Assembly (NCBI GenBank): GCA_902776365.1
Contig: CACYPU010000001.1
Span: 62,001-126,000 of the forward strand
Source of the DNA: an uncultured Bacteroidota bacterium
GTDB taxonomy: Bacteria; Bacteroidota; Bacteroidia; Bacteroidales; P3
DNA length: 64,000 bases
Direction: 5' to 3'
Both the position numbers and the translations under genes were made by a program. This document shows, piece after piece, positions 56,791 through 64,000 of the stretch (the first letter of the stretch is position 1; every line of letters starts with the position of its first letter). The notes below the pieces were generated by a model. The model ran no database searches. It had not been told where the DNA came from and saw only the letters and a program-made list of their open reading frames with translations.

Positions 56791-57877
56791 ACATTATTTC
56801 ATCGCCAAGAATATCTGCAAGGGTTGTGCCTTTTTCTTGCTTTCTATTTTCTTCTTGGCGTTTAATTATATCAAGTTTGATTTGACGCACACGCTCAGGT
56901 TTGCATAGTTCCTCCAAACTTTCATTCTGATTCCACGTATATCCGTCTTTTTCAAATTCCATTGCTTTTTTATACAAGTCAGGATGTCGTTCCAGGAGCC
57001 AAATCCACTCTATCTTCTGTTGAAAGAAACAGAAATAACAGCCCGACCGACTACGGCAATACGTTCCCTGTTTTCCATCCACTTCAAAGGGTATCTCCTC
57101 ATAGTAAGCAGGAACTCCGACTCCACTTTCCCTCAATATTCTAAAAATATCGTCCTTTACAAGAACATCCGTATTATTTAACAATGGAAATTCATCCAAT
57201 TTCCCCACCGGATAATCTGTTGTTTTCAAATATTCAAAAACTACATGATTGAATAACTTGATGTCATAATCAAGTAAAGCATTCAGTTTTTTTGAATAGA
57301 AGAATGTTTTAGAAAGAGGTTTTCTCACGATATCCATTATATCTTCTTTCATGATTCCGTCCGGACATAGTTTATCGTATATATCAATCAACAGTTTTAT
57401 ATTGTCATTATGCAACACTTTATTGATAACATCGATACTCCATATATTCTTTCTAAATGGGAATATTGCTTGAATATTTGGCTTAGATGAAATATATCCA
57501 TCCCTATCTTCATCCCCACGAATGCCCACATAAGAGATTGCATAGTCATCGCCAACGAATTCCTCGAACCGATCAAGTTTCATTTTTTTGGTACACCAAC
57601 GCGCTTGTGGCGATGGCAAAAAACCACCCATGGCTTTCAAATAATGATGGAAAGGTGTTGGTTCTGGACTATTTTCAACTTCTACAGCCTTTAAACGAAC
57701 AATCTTTCCCAAATATGCTTCTAGACGATTGATTAGAGCTTCAGTTTCGTCTAATTCGCATCCCGTATCTGAATTATAATACTCAATCCCCAAGTTCGGG
57801 TATTTCTTTTTCAGATAAATAGCAAGTGCTGCGCTATCTTTGCCACCTGATATGCCTAATATGTGCCTTACATTCAT
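56771..57877 (-). CDS. sspD: DndC/SspD-like phosphorothioation sulfurtransferase (PAPS-reductase fold)
   Basis: The 368-residue protein starts MNVRHILGISGGKDSAALAI, with the PP-loop SGGKDS at residues 10-15 and YYNSDTGCELDETE. Cysteines at RWCTKKMKL, CRSRSGC and CYFC fit the four-cysteine iron-sulfur site of DndC-type enzymes. In phosphorothioation such enzymes activate the DNA phosphate with ATP and pass sulfur from a cysteine desulfurase. It is not a sulfate-assimilation CysH, since length and C-terminus differ and no assimilatory genes are near. It overlaps both neighbours (4 and 20 bases). Confidence 0.82.
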   Translation of the reverse strand: MNVRHILGISGGKDSAALAIYLKKKYPNLGIEYYNSDTGCELDETEALINRLEAYLGKIVRLKAVEVENSPEPTPFHHYLKAMGGFLPSPQARWCTKKMKLDRFEEFVGDDYAISYVGIRGDEDRDGYISSKPNIQAIFPFRKNIWSIDVINKVLHNDNIKLLIDIYDKLCPDGIMKEDIMDIVRKPLSKTFFYSKKLNALLDYDIKLFNHVVFEYLKTTDYPVGKLDEFPLLNNTDVLVKDDIFRILRESGVGVPAYYEEIPFEVDGKQGTYCRSRSGCYFCFFQQKIEWIWLLERHPDLYKKAMEFEKDGYTWNQNESLEELCKPERVRQIKLDIIKRQEENRKQEKGTTLADILGDEIMCANCFI

Positions 57878-58560
57878 TCTTCCGCTCCTTTGTCAATTGT
57901 GTTCAACTGCTCTACGAATCGCTGGAAGCCTAAGTTACATTGTGCTATTTGTGGAATGTCCTTTCTCTTCATCTTTTTCAGAACTTTTTGATACACAGCA
58001 ATGGCTTCGGGTGAGTTTTTCTTCTCTTCAGGGATTCCGAGGCCATCTTTTTGAAGTTGCTGATTTAGAATATAGATGCAGTTGGTTGTAGCACAACGTT
58101 TCTTGGCATCATTCGCATAGTAGAGTGGGAGTAGCCAACATTCCGTTTCATTGAAACAGATGGCAAATATAATCTTATTAGAATAGGCATTCCATACTTC
58201 ATCACTAATATTTTGCTTCAAGCGGGCACAAACTCTGTCATACAGAACACTGTCGGGAACTTTATTGTGCATTTCATCATAGATATCAACATCGTAATTT
58301 TTCTGAATACAGGTATCGGTGTCAATTTGAATGACTATGTAGTCATTGGTAACCATATTATTCGTGATGACATTGTCGTTGCAATGATTGAGTACCTGAA
58401 GCCATCCGCCCTCATCGTTTTGCTTCTCTATGCCATGGGACAATCTTAATGATGGTTGTATGCGGTTGATTGCCACGTCGTCTCCCAAATATCTATTGAT
58501 GATATAAGTCAAAATCTTTACTTCAGATGTGCCTTCACAAATCAAACCAATAGTAATCAT
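57874..58560 (-). CDS. TOPRIM / DUF4276-like partner of the adjacent AAA ATPase
   Basis: The 228-residue protein starts MITIGLICEGTSEVKIL, with E9 and the EG motif, then DYIVIQIDTDT with D80 and D82, the E...DxD arrangement of TOPRIM folds. FNETECWLLPLYY resembles the E-x-W-L-L block of DUF4276/RloB proteins. Such proteins pair with RloA/OLD-like ATPases (AbiL, PARIS AriA-AriB and related systems) and act as the nuclease effector. It lies 11 bases after the ATPase gene and overlaps the sulfurtransferase gene by 4 bases, inside the Ssp-like operon. Confidence 0.72.
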   Translation of the reverse strand: MITIGLICEGTSEVKILTYIINRYLGDDVAINRIQPSLRLSHGIEKQNDEGGWLQVLNHCNDNVITNNMVTNDYIVIQIDTDTCIQKNYDVDIYDEMHNKVPDSVLYDRVCARLKQNISDEVWNAYSNKIIFAICFNETECWLLPLYYANDAKKRCATTNCIYILNQQLQKDGLGIPEEKKNSPEAIAVYQKVLKKMKRKDIPQIAQCNLGFQRFVEQLNTIDKGAEE

Positions 58561-58571
58561 AACGAGGTGTT

Positions 58572-59711
58572 TTAAAAGTTATCAGGTAGTCCGCCAATGA
58601 ACCCTTTTTGCCAAGCTTCGGAGAGTGGCATCGTCATTTCGCCTTTCAACGTCACACGGTTGGTTTTTGTGTATCCGTCAATGGTACGACGTACAACAAG
58701 TAGGCGTACATCGTCTTCGTACAGGTTAATGCCGTCAAGCACTGCTGGATTATGTGTTGTGGCAATAATCTGTTTGCTATGTTTTCTGGCCAGTTCAATA
58801 AGGCGACGCGTTACCTCACGGCAGAGCTTGGGATTAAATGCAGTATCGATGTTTTCAATGGCAAAGAAACGCGGCGTCTCGTCAGAAATGATTAGGGTAA
58901 GATAGAACAGCAGGTATAGAAAACCCTCATTGGTGCTGCGCTGGTCGAAAGTGTTGAGAGTGTCGGTCAAGTAACTATCTTTGAGCTTAAGATTGAACTC
59001 CATAGAGAGTTGTCCCGTCGGCACTTCCAGATCGTCAAACCAGTCGAGGATTTTCAAGTGTTCTTTTATCTCCTCGAAAATTGTGTTGGAATCTGGTCGT
59101 TGAGCCAGTTCTTTCAGGTAAGCAAAGAGTCCCTCTCCGTGACGGCCTAATGGGTAGGTTCGGTTAGAGTTGTCGGCTTGGCGCAGTTTGCTTTCTTCGA
59201 GGGAATAGATAAGGAAGGGGGTAATATTAATGTTAGTGGGTATTACCATAAATTTGTTGCCTCTTGGAACAATTTTAAGCACATCGTCGTTGGTTGAATC
59301 AAAACCTTGTCGTAACTCTTTTAAGCCTTCTTCCAATTCTTCAGGTGGTACCATATTTGACCACTCGTACTCATTGTCGTTTACCCACCTTGCAGGCTTG
59401 GCATTCCTGTCGTACCGTATATCAAGCACAGTTTCGTGTCCTTCCTTGTCTGTTACGCAAACCTCTATCAAATTTTCCTCAATGCCATCAAATGCCGGAA
59501 GCATAAACCTTGGTTCCACCACACGTATTCCTCGATTGGCAAAATACTCATAGTCTAATTTGTCTGAACTGGCTGCGGCACCCATTGCAATGCCTTCGAG
59601 GATGTTTGATTTACCACATCCATTGGCTCCAATTAGAATGTTGAATCTTCCTAGTGGTAAGCTAACATCCACAACGGACTTGAAGTTTTTTATTGTTATA
59701 TCGCTGATCAT
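58572..59711 (-). CDS. OLD/RloA-like AAA ATPase (AAA_21 type)
   Basis: The 379-residue protein starts ISDITIKNFKSVVDVSLPLG with Walker A IGANGCGKSN at 27-36. It continues to PRFFAIENIDTAFNPKL (Walker B region) and an H-loop IIATTHNPAVLDG. This is a stand-alone ABC-type ATPase of the AAA_15/21 group without its own TOPRIM domain, which is supplied by the next gene. Pairs of this kind are anti-phage or anti-restriction-trigger systems. It lies 1 base after the SspC-like gene, so it is under the same promoter. Confidence 0.82.
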   Translation of the reverse strand: MISDITIKNFKSVVDVSLPLGRFNILIGANGCGKSNILEGIAMGAAASSDKLDYEYFANRGIRVVEPRFMLPAFDGIEENLIEVCVTDKEGHETVLDIRYDRNAKPARWVNDNEYEWSNMVPPEELEEGLKELRQGFDSTNDDVLKIVPRGNKFMVIPTNINITPFLIYSLEESKLRQADNSNRTYPLGRHGEGLFAYLKELAQRPDSNTIFEEIKEHLKILDWFDDLEVPTGQLSMEFNLKLKDSYLTDTLNTFDQRSTNEGFLYLLFYLTLIISDETPRFFAIENIDTAFNPKLCREVTRRLIELARKHSKQIIATTHNPAVLDGINLYEDDVRLLVVRRTIDGYTKTNRVTLKGEMTMPLSEAWQKGFIGGLPDNF

Positions 59712-59712
59712 C

Positions 59713-62700
59713 TTATTTGTTTATTTTCTTGTTCAATATTGAAAGTAATGTACAGACATCAACATTATTGTTGCCAGAGAGAATGCGGTTTATTTTATCT
59801 TCCAGTTCGGAAGATTTTTTCTTGTCTTTTTCGGGAAGAATGTAAGTCTGTGTGCGGATGTTTGTGCCTTGATTGGTCACCATATCGAATGAGTAAGCGT
59901 CGCTATTGTCGGCCTCTTTCAACCGTCGTGATATGTCGGAATATTTTTCACATTCACGGAACATATAGACGAGGTCGTCGACAAGTTTGTCTTCCTGCTC
60001 GTCGCGCAGAGTGTCGAGGCGTTGGTCGAGAATGGTGTAGCAGATGGACTGGTACCACAGGGTGCGGTTTTCGTACTCGGTCATCACATGATGGTAGAAC
60101 TCCTTTTGCTTGCCGGTGAGCAGATGCGTTTTTACATTGGCTAATCGTTTGCGGATTTCGATGATATACTCAGAATAGTCGCCCGACATGAGACCAAACT
60201 CATCGACAAGACGTTCCTCAATACGGTCGATAAGGTTTGTGTAGCAGGTGCGCAGTTCGCGGATGGCCCGCTCGATGACCTGTCCGTATTCATTTATTGC
60301 CTGTTCATCCTTGAGTTTTTCGCGGTCAAAACCGAGGGCATTGGGTAAATCCTCGAAGAAAGCCTGTTCTGGGTCCTTGGCCTGGGCAAGAACATCGCGG
60401 AAGCGCATAGTAGAACGGTGGTTGAATTTGCGGGTGTGTTTGGTGTAGTCGTTGAGACGGACATAAAAACTGAGGAAAGGCTTAATAGTCTCGATGAAAC
60501 TTTGGGTAGAGATGGAGAACTCGTCACCGAGATTGACAAAACGGCGATACTGGTTGAAGAAACTGAGCTTGACACCATCGACCGAAAATTTTTTCACCTG
60601 ATAGTCGCCGGGGTGTTTCTGGAGGAGATCGAAGAACTCCATATTGACATTGGGAATGAAACTACCACGGGAGGCATCATAGAGGGCAAAGTCCTGACGA
60701 CGGATGAAGAGGTAAGTGGGAATCCAAAAGTCGAGCAGTCCTTGCTTTACTTTGTATGGCTTTTCGAGGAGGGTTCGGGTCAGTTCGGATATGCGGCGAG
60801 GCTTGTTGACGGTGCTTTGCAGGAATTCTTCGGAGGCATCCCAAAGAGGACGGAAACTGGGCTTAACATTCGTATCGTCAAAGATGCCGTTAGCGTGTAA
60901 GCCTGTGTCTTTGAGAAGCGAGTAGTAGATGGTTTTTTCTGGAGGGAATTTGTCAGGTGGGAAACCTAAATCCTCTTTAGTGTTGTGTTCGATAAGGGCT
61001 GACAAATAATTCTTCCGGGCAGACGAAATTGTTCCGCTGAGCTTGTGACGGTTGAAGAGTTCGTTGCGCAATTCGGGTGTTAGGGGATAGATCTCATCAC
61101 ATACACGAGAGAGGAGCTTGTTGAAATCACGATGAGATTGGATGTTTTGCTCTTTGCCGTTGTATATCCATACAACCTGGTTGTTGTATGAGAACAGACT
61201 GTCGCTCAATTCCTTGTTCAGCAGGTCTTGCTCATGTTCCATTAGTTTTTTGAACTCGCCACGAGCTATGTTATCAGTCTCGACCACGGTGGTTTTCAAG
61301 AGATAGTCATATTTGTCGATATTGTGGAGATGGGTGATAAGATTGTCCGTGTCCTTGAAGTAGGCAAAGACAAGAGCGAGTCCGGAAGAGGCACTGACAG
61401 CCTTGAGTTCTTGTATGATATTCTTCTTGGTGGAAAAAATCAGTTCGATATATCCGTCGGTGTCTCCGTCGGGGGTGATTCTCTCAGGTGCATCAAGAAT
61501 CTTGTAGTCAAAGAAACGTGGGGTGCCCTTTTGGTAAAAGTGCGCCTTGACTGGCGATATCCTTTGATGAAACAGAAGACTTAGCCTCTCAATGAAATGG
61601 ATGGGACGGGGGACAACAAGGCCGGCCTCGTGGAACTCGCCTTCAAGATCGACATCAGTTCCCTCGAAGAGGACGAGGCGTCCGCGATAGTCGGCGAAGC
61701 GTACAATCTGCATTTTGATGAGTCGGCTGACAATAGATTCAGCGTCGGGAGTGTCCATTGCCCATTTAGCGTAGCGTGACAGCTGTTTTGCATCAAGACG
61801 GAAGCCTGCGTTTCCAAAGGCATTCATTAGACCTATCGCTTTTATGATGCATTTTGCGGTATTTGTCTGTTTTTCGGACTCCCAAACCAAACTCTCGGCG
61901 CGTTCGATGGCACGTTGCATCGAGGCCCAGGTCATGGAGTCGGCATTGGCATCGTTCAGCGCGGCTTGAAAATTATAGGTGATGTAGTCGTATACTTTTG
62001 CAAGGTTGTATGTCTGACGTTCTGCAGGGAGAAAATCCATAACAGAGTCTTCGCCCCGCATAGCAAGGAAGGAGAAAAGGGAACGTTCGTTTTGACCATA
62101 TCGTTGAATGGCCGAGGTGATGGCATAAGCGGAAAAAGTGTCCAAAGGATATAGCTGTGTGGCGATTTGCTCGTCGAAATCTTTAGCCACAAACCCCGTC
62201 TCCACTGCAAGGCGATGAAGGTTCTTGGCGTTTGTCAATGCGGGAGTCTTTCCACCTTCTTGCAGTTGGACAGAGGCAAGGTGCAGTAGTTGCTCGATGG
62301 GTTCAACAAAAGTGATTTCTTTGAAACGGCCCTTCACCTTCTTCCATTCGTTACGCTGCTCTTCACTGAGGTTCTTGGCATAGGATCCGAAGTTTTGGTG
62401 GAGAGTGGTTAGGAGAATAATCTGCCGAGAAGGTTCGTTGACATATTCTGCCAGCTTTTGCAGAAAATAGAGTTCCTTTTCGGGATTGTTCTTGGCGGCA
62501 TGTTCGAGAACTTTTCCAAATTCATCTATCGCAATGACGAGAAATTTTCCTTGCTTACGGCATTTCTTATAGAAGCTGTCGAGTGCATCGAGTACGCTGT
62601 CGCCAGACTTCCCATAGTTCAACTTGCGCTGCAAGAGGGTGACGAGGTCGCAGTAATCGCCTACAATATTTAGAATCTCAAAGTTGGCTTTGTCTGAGAG

Positions 62701-62940
62701 TATCGAAGGGTTGAACAAAAGATTCTTCGAAATGCCTTGCTGCATGTCGGACTCAACAGCCAGGAGAAAGCTGGATTTACCTGTGCCGTAGGTACCGATG
62801 ATGGTGAATGAATGGATGCCTGACTTGAAGCTGTCAACAATATTGCCGATGGATTTCTTAGCATTGGGTGTTACTATATAGCGAACACCTTTGGGAAAGC
62901 CATTTTCGATATTGGCCGATAAATTAAATGTTCGTTCCAT
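59713..62940 (-). CDS. sspC: SspC-like large P-loop ATPase
   Basis: The 1075-residue protein has Walker A GTYGTGKSS at 49-57 and Walker B FLVIAIDEFGKVLEHAA near 153-169. A long region without recognised catalytic motifs follows (VYMFRECEKYSDIS near the end). Together with the DUF4007 gene upstream and the sulfurtransferase downstream it matches the SspC position and size class in single-strand phosphorothioation systems, where SspC is an ATPase required for modification. BREX BrxC-type ATPases are a weaker alternative, since no BREX methylase or PglZ is present. Its start overlaps the DUF4007 gene by 17 bases. Confidence 0.72.
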   Translation of the reverse strand: MERTFNLSANIENGFPKGVRYIVTPNAKKSIGNIVDSFKSGIHSFTIIGTYGTGKSSFLLAVESDMQQGISKNLLFNPSILSDKANFEILNIVGDYCDLVTLLQRKLNYGKSGDSVLDALDSFYKKCRKQGKFLVIAIDEFGKVLEHAAKNNPEKELYFLQKLAEYVNEPSRQIILLTTLHQNFGSYAKNLSEEQRNEWKKVKGRFKEITFVEPIEQLLHLASVQLQEGGKTPALTNAKNLHRLAVETGFVAKDFDEQIATQLYPLDTFSAYAITSAIQRYGQNERSLFSFLAMRGEDSVMDFLPAERQTYNLAKVYDYITYNFQAALNDANADSMTWASMQRAIERAESLVWESEKQTNTAKCIIKAIGLMNAFGNAGFRLDAKQLSRYAKWAMDTPDAESIVSRLIKMQIVRFADYRGRLVLFEGTDVDLEGEFHEAGLVVPRPIHFIERLSLLFHQRISPVKAHFYQKGTPRFFDYKILDAPERITPDGDTDGYIELIFSTKKNIIQELKAVSASSGLALVFAYFKDTDNLITHLHNIDKYDYLLKTTVVETDNIARGEFKKLMEHEQDLLNKELSDSLFSYNNQVVWIYNGKEQNIQSHRDFNKLLSRVCDEIYPLTPELRNELFNRHKLSGTISSARKNYLSALIEHNTKEDLGFPPDKFPPEKTIYYSLLKDTGLHANGIFDDTNVKPSFRPLWDASEEFLQSTVNKPRRISELTRTLLEKPYKVKQGLLDFWIPTYLFIRRQDFALYDASRGSFIPNVNMEFFDLLQKHPGDYQVKKFSVDGVKLSFFNQYRRFVNLGDEFSISTQSFIETIKPFLSFYVRLNDYTKHTRKFNHRSTMRFRDVLAQAKDPEQAFFEDLPNALGFDREKLKDEQAINEYGQVIERAIRELRTCYTNLIDRIEERLVDEFGLMSGDYSEYIIEIRKRLANVKTHLLTGKQKEFYHHVMTEYENRTLWYQSICYTILDQRLDTLRDEQEDKLVDDLVYMFRECEKYSDISRRLKEADNSDAYSFDMVTNQGTNIRTQTYILPEKDKKKSSELEDKINRILSGNNNVDVCTLLSILNKKINK

Positions 62941-63784
62941 AGTAATCGTTCAGTATTTTTTCGGTTGAAATATCATTGGTGAACTGCAGCTGCCGAATGC
63001 CGGATTCGTCACTATAGGTGATACAGTCGGAATATTGGTCAGAAAGTGTTTTGAGCATTTCGATGATTTCAGAGTCATTCATACAGAACGGTATGCCTAC
63101 ATAGTGTCGAATGTCGTCGTATGGAAGTGTGTTGTCCTTGTCTCTGTTTTTGAGTTCCACGAGGGAATAGAGAAATATCTCCTTGGGGACTTTGCGCTTG
63201 CCTTCGGTGTTGAAATAGTATTCTTTGCCGTCTTCCGTGATGCGCAACAAGTCGAGGTCGATGAACAAAGAGGAAAAGTCTTCGTTGGATTGTGGCTTCC
63301 GAGGAAGGGCATAATTGTGGATGAGGACATCAATGTCCTTTTTGACGGTGTTCTCGTTGAATTGGCTTTTAAGATCCTCGTCGGCCAACTTATATTTGAT
63401 ATGATTCGTAAATTGCTCTTTAGTAAAACGAGTACGTTCGCGTTGAAAATCACAGAAGAACATCTTGTAAATGGAGGCCTGTCCACTGAATACAAGGTTG
63501 AAATGCAGCAGATAGAGCGTTGCTAAGTCTTCAAGATAGGGATCTTTGCCAGTATGGTCGTTGAAAAGGTAGTTTCCTAGCCAAGTTATTTCTTTTTCAT
63601 CGTATATATTACATACTTTAAGCCAATAACGAATAGAAGATACCATGTTTTTCCCCACACCGAGATATATAACCGCATCAGGTGCGTTGAAATCGCGATT
63701 CTGCACAACATAATCATATCCTTTCTTGAGCCATAACGACTTGCAAGCAAAGGACTCGTGACCAGAAAAGCTGTATTTTACCAT
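62924..63784 (-). CDS. sspB: DUF4007 protein, SspB-like
   Basis: The 286-residue protein starts KYSFSGHESFACKSLWLKKG and contains VIYLGVGKNMVSSIRYWLK and LGNYLFNDHTGKDPYLEDLA, the diagnostic blocks of DUF4007. As I recall, DUF4007 proteins in this context correspond to SspB, the nickase-type component that introduces single-strand breaks for phosphorothioation. A sulfurtransferase gene of the SspD type lies in the same operon. It is the first gene after a strong promoter. Confidence 0.75.
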   Translation of the reverse strand: MVKYSFSGHESFACKSLWLKKGYDYVVQNRDFNAPDAVIYLGVGKNMVSSIRYWLKVCNIYDEKEITWLGNYLFNDHTGKDPYLEDLATLYLLHFNLVFSGQASIYKMFFCDFQRERTRFTKEQFTNHIKYKLADEDLKSQFNENTVKKDIDVLIHNYALPRKPQSNEDFSSLFIDLDLLRITEDGKEYYFNTEGKRKVPKEIFLYSLVELKNRDKDNTLPYDDIRHYVGIPFCMNDSEIIEMLKTLSDQYSDCITYSDESGIRQLQFTNDISTEKILNDYYGTNI

Positions 63785-63810
63785 TTATTTTAATCTTTAT
63801 TTTTAAAATG

Positions 63811-63818
63811 CAAAAATA
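63811..63818 (-). promoter_or_regulatory. -7 promoter box of the Ssp-like operon
   Basis: On the minus strand TATTTTTG is followed by CATT, 27 bases before the DUF4007 ATG. A TTG at 63,838-63,840 lies 19 bases upstream as the -33 element. No other good promoter is seen across the 14-kb operon. Confidence 0.75.
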
Positions 63819-63883
63819 CGAAGATTATTTGAATTGACAAAATAATGTTTCGCGCGTGCGAGAAAATGTAATGTTGTTATAAA

Positions 63884-63924
63884 CGGGTCGCCGAGAGACC
63901 GTCGAAGGATCGTCGAAGGGTCGT
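63884..63924. repeat. GGTCGTCGAAGGATCG tandem repeat at the window end
   Basis: Degenerate GGTCG(C/T)CGA(G/A)(A/G)G units form a short array upstream of the Ssp-like promoter. The remaining bases to 64,000 contain no recognisable gene. Confidence 0.7.
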
Positions 63925-64000
63925 TATGTTATATGTTGAAAATCTGCGAGTTGTCATTGTTTATGGATGGCTTATGCAATGTGCTGATTCTCAAGTGGTA

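Noticed and set aside
56771-57877. Assimilatory PAPS reductase (CysH)
   Set aside because: The cysteine pattern and defence operon context fit DndC/SspD, and no sulfate-assimilation genes are near.
49760-63784. BREX or DISARM assignment for the large operon
   Set aside because: There is no PglX-type methylase, PglZ phosphatase, Lon-like BrxL or DrmA/B. The DUF4007 plus DndC-like pair points to phosphorothioation instead.
1-64000. tRNA, rRNA, insertion sequence or integrase genes
   Set aside because: I saw no cloverleaf-like tRNA, rRNA segment, transposase or tyrosine/serine recombinase motif on either strand.

Overview
The window looks like a chromosomal segment of an anaerobic, probably gut or rumen, member of the Bacteroidales. 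The evidence is the repeated -7 promoter element TAnnTTTG about 20 bases after a TTG, start codons without Shine-Dalgarno sequences, DUF4249 and DUF5686 proteins, GH2/GH3/GH29 glycosidase-like proteins, a minimal TatA-TatC system, and a lysine-fermentation aminomutase. I cannot name the genus.

Positions 1-40,100 are GC-rich core genome. In order they hold: HU, a 29-residue COX24/bS22-like basic protein, RNase G and a GH25 lysozyme (0-3 kb); lysine 5,6-aminomutase KamD-KamE with a CoA-transferase beta subunit, an outer-membrane protein, a GH2-fold protein that has lost both catalytic glutamates, and a DUF4249 lipoprotein (3-11.3 kb); trigger factor, envelope proteins, a zinc peptidase, a 1083-residue fused FAD/iron-sulfur dehydrogenase and a DUF5686 protein (11.4-21.8 kb); free-Met-R-sulfoxide reductase, fucosidase, EamA and YqaA membrane proteins, a GNAT-HD fusion, apt, atoE and an alkaline phosphatase lipoprotein (21.8-30 kb). 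A leftward redox operon follows (36.4-30.2 kb). It starts with a LuxR-type regulator carrying a Ric/YtfE-like di-iron domain, then a NapH/NapG-like ferredoxin fusion, a YitT protein, a Tat-exported aldo/keto reductase, tatA, tatC and an unknown secreted protein. GH3, PatB and a small GNAT protein close the core.

From about 40.1 kb the sequence becomes visibly AT-rich and turns into a defence island. The boundary holds a long rod-like hairpin (40,259-40,391), a candidate structured RNA. The island contains a PD-(D/E)XK protein with a lipoprotein, a truncated SGNH hydrolase, an AbiEi/AbiEii-like toxin-antitoxin pair with a coupled metallophosphoesterase, and a 1433-residue STAND ATPase with a DUF4365 nuclease-like N-terminus. 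Last is an 11-gene leftward operon (63,784-49,760) read from one clear promoter. It encodes an Ssp-like single-strand phosphorothioation set (DUF4007 protein, 1075-aa P-loop ATPase, DndC/SspD-like sulfurtransferase). An OLD/RloA-like ATPase and a TOPRIM/DUF4276-like partner sit between the ATPase and the sulfurtransferase. The operon continues with a presumptive restriction half: GIY-YIG nuclease, DGQHR protein, PLD-helicase, a 74-aa protein, a Rad50-like ATPase with a CxxC hook, and an unknown 190-aa protein. No cysteine desulfurase (SspA) is in the window. The nested ATPase/TOPRIM pair and the composition of the downstream half are the best candidates for an undescribed system.

A second genome-wide signal is several families of short, degenerate tandem repeats, often in inverted pairs. 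They lie between genes and also in frame inside genes. They supply hydrophobic cores of signal peptides (FNFQFS-type, LALLALL-type, FTFLLSPFTF-type) and loop inserts in enzymes (SHSATQ-type, EECRGVQG).
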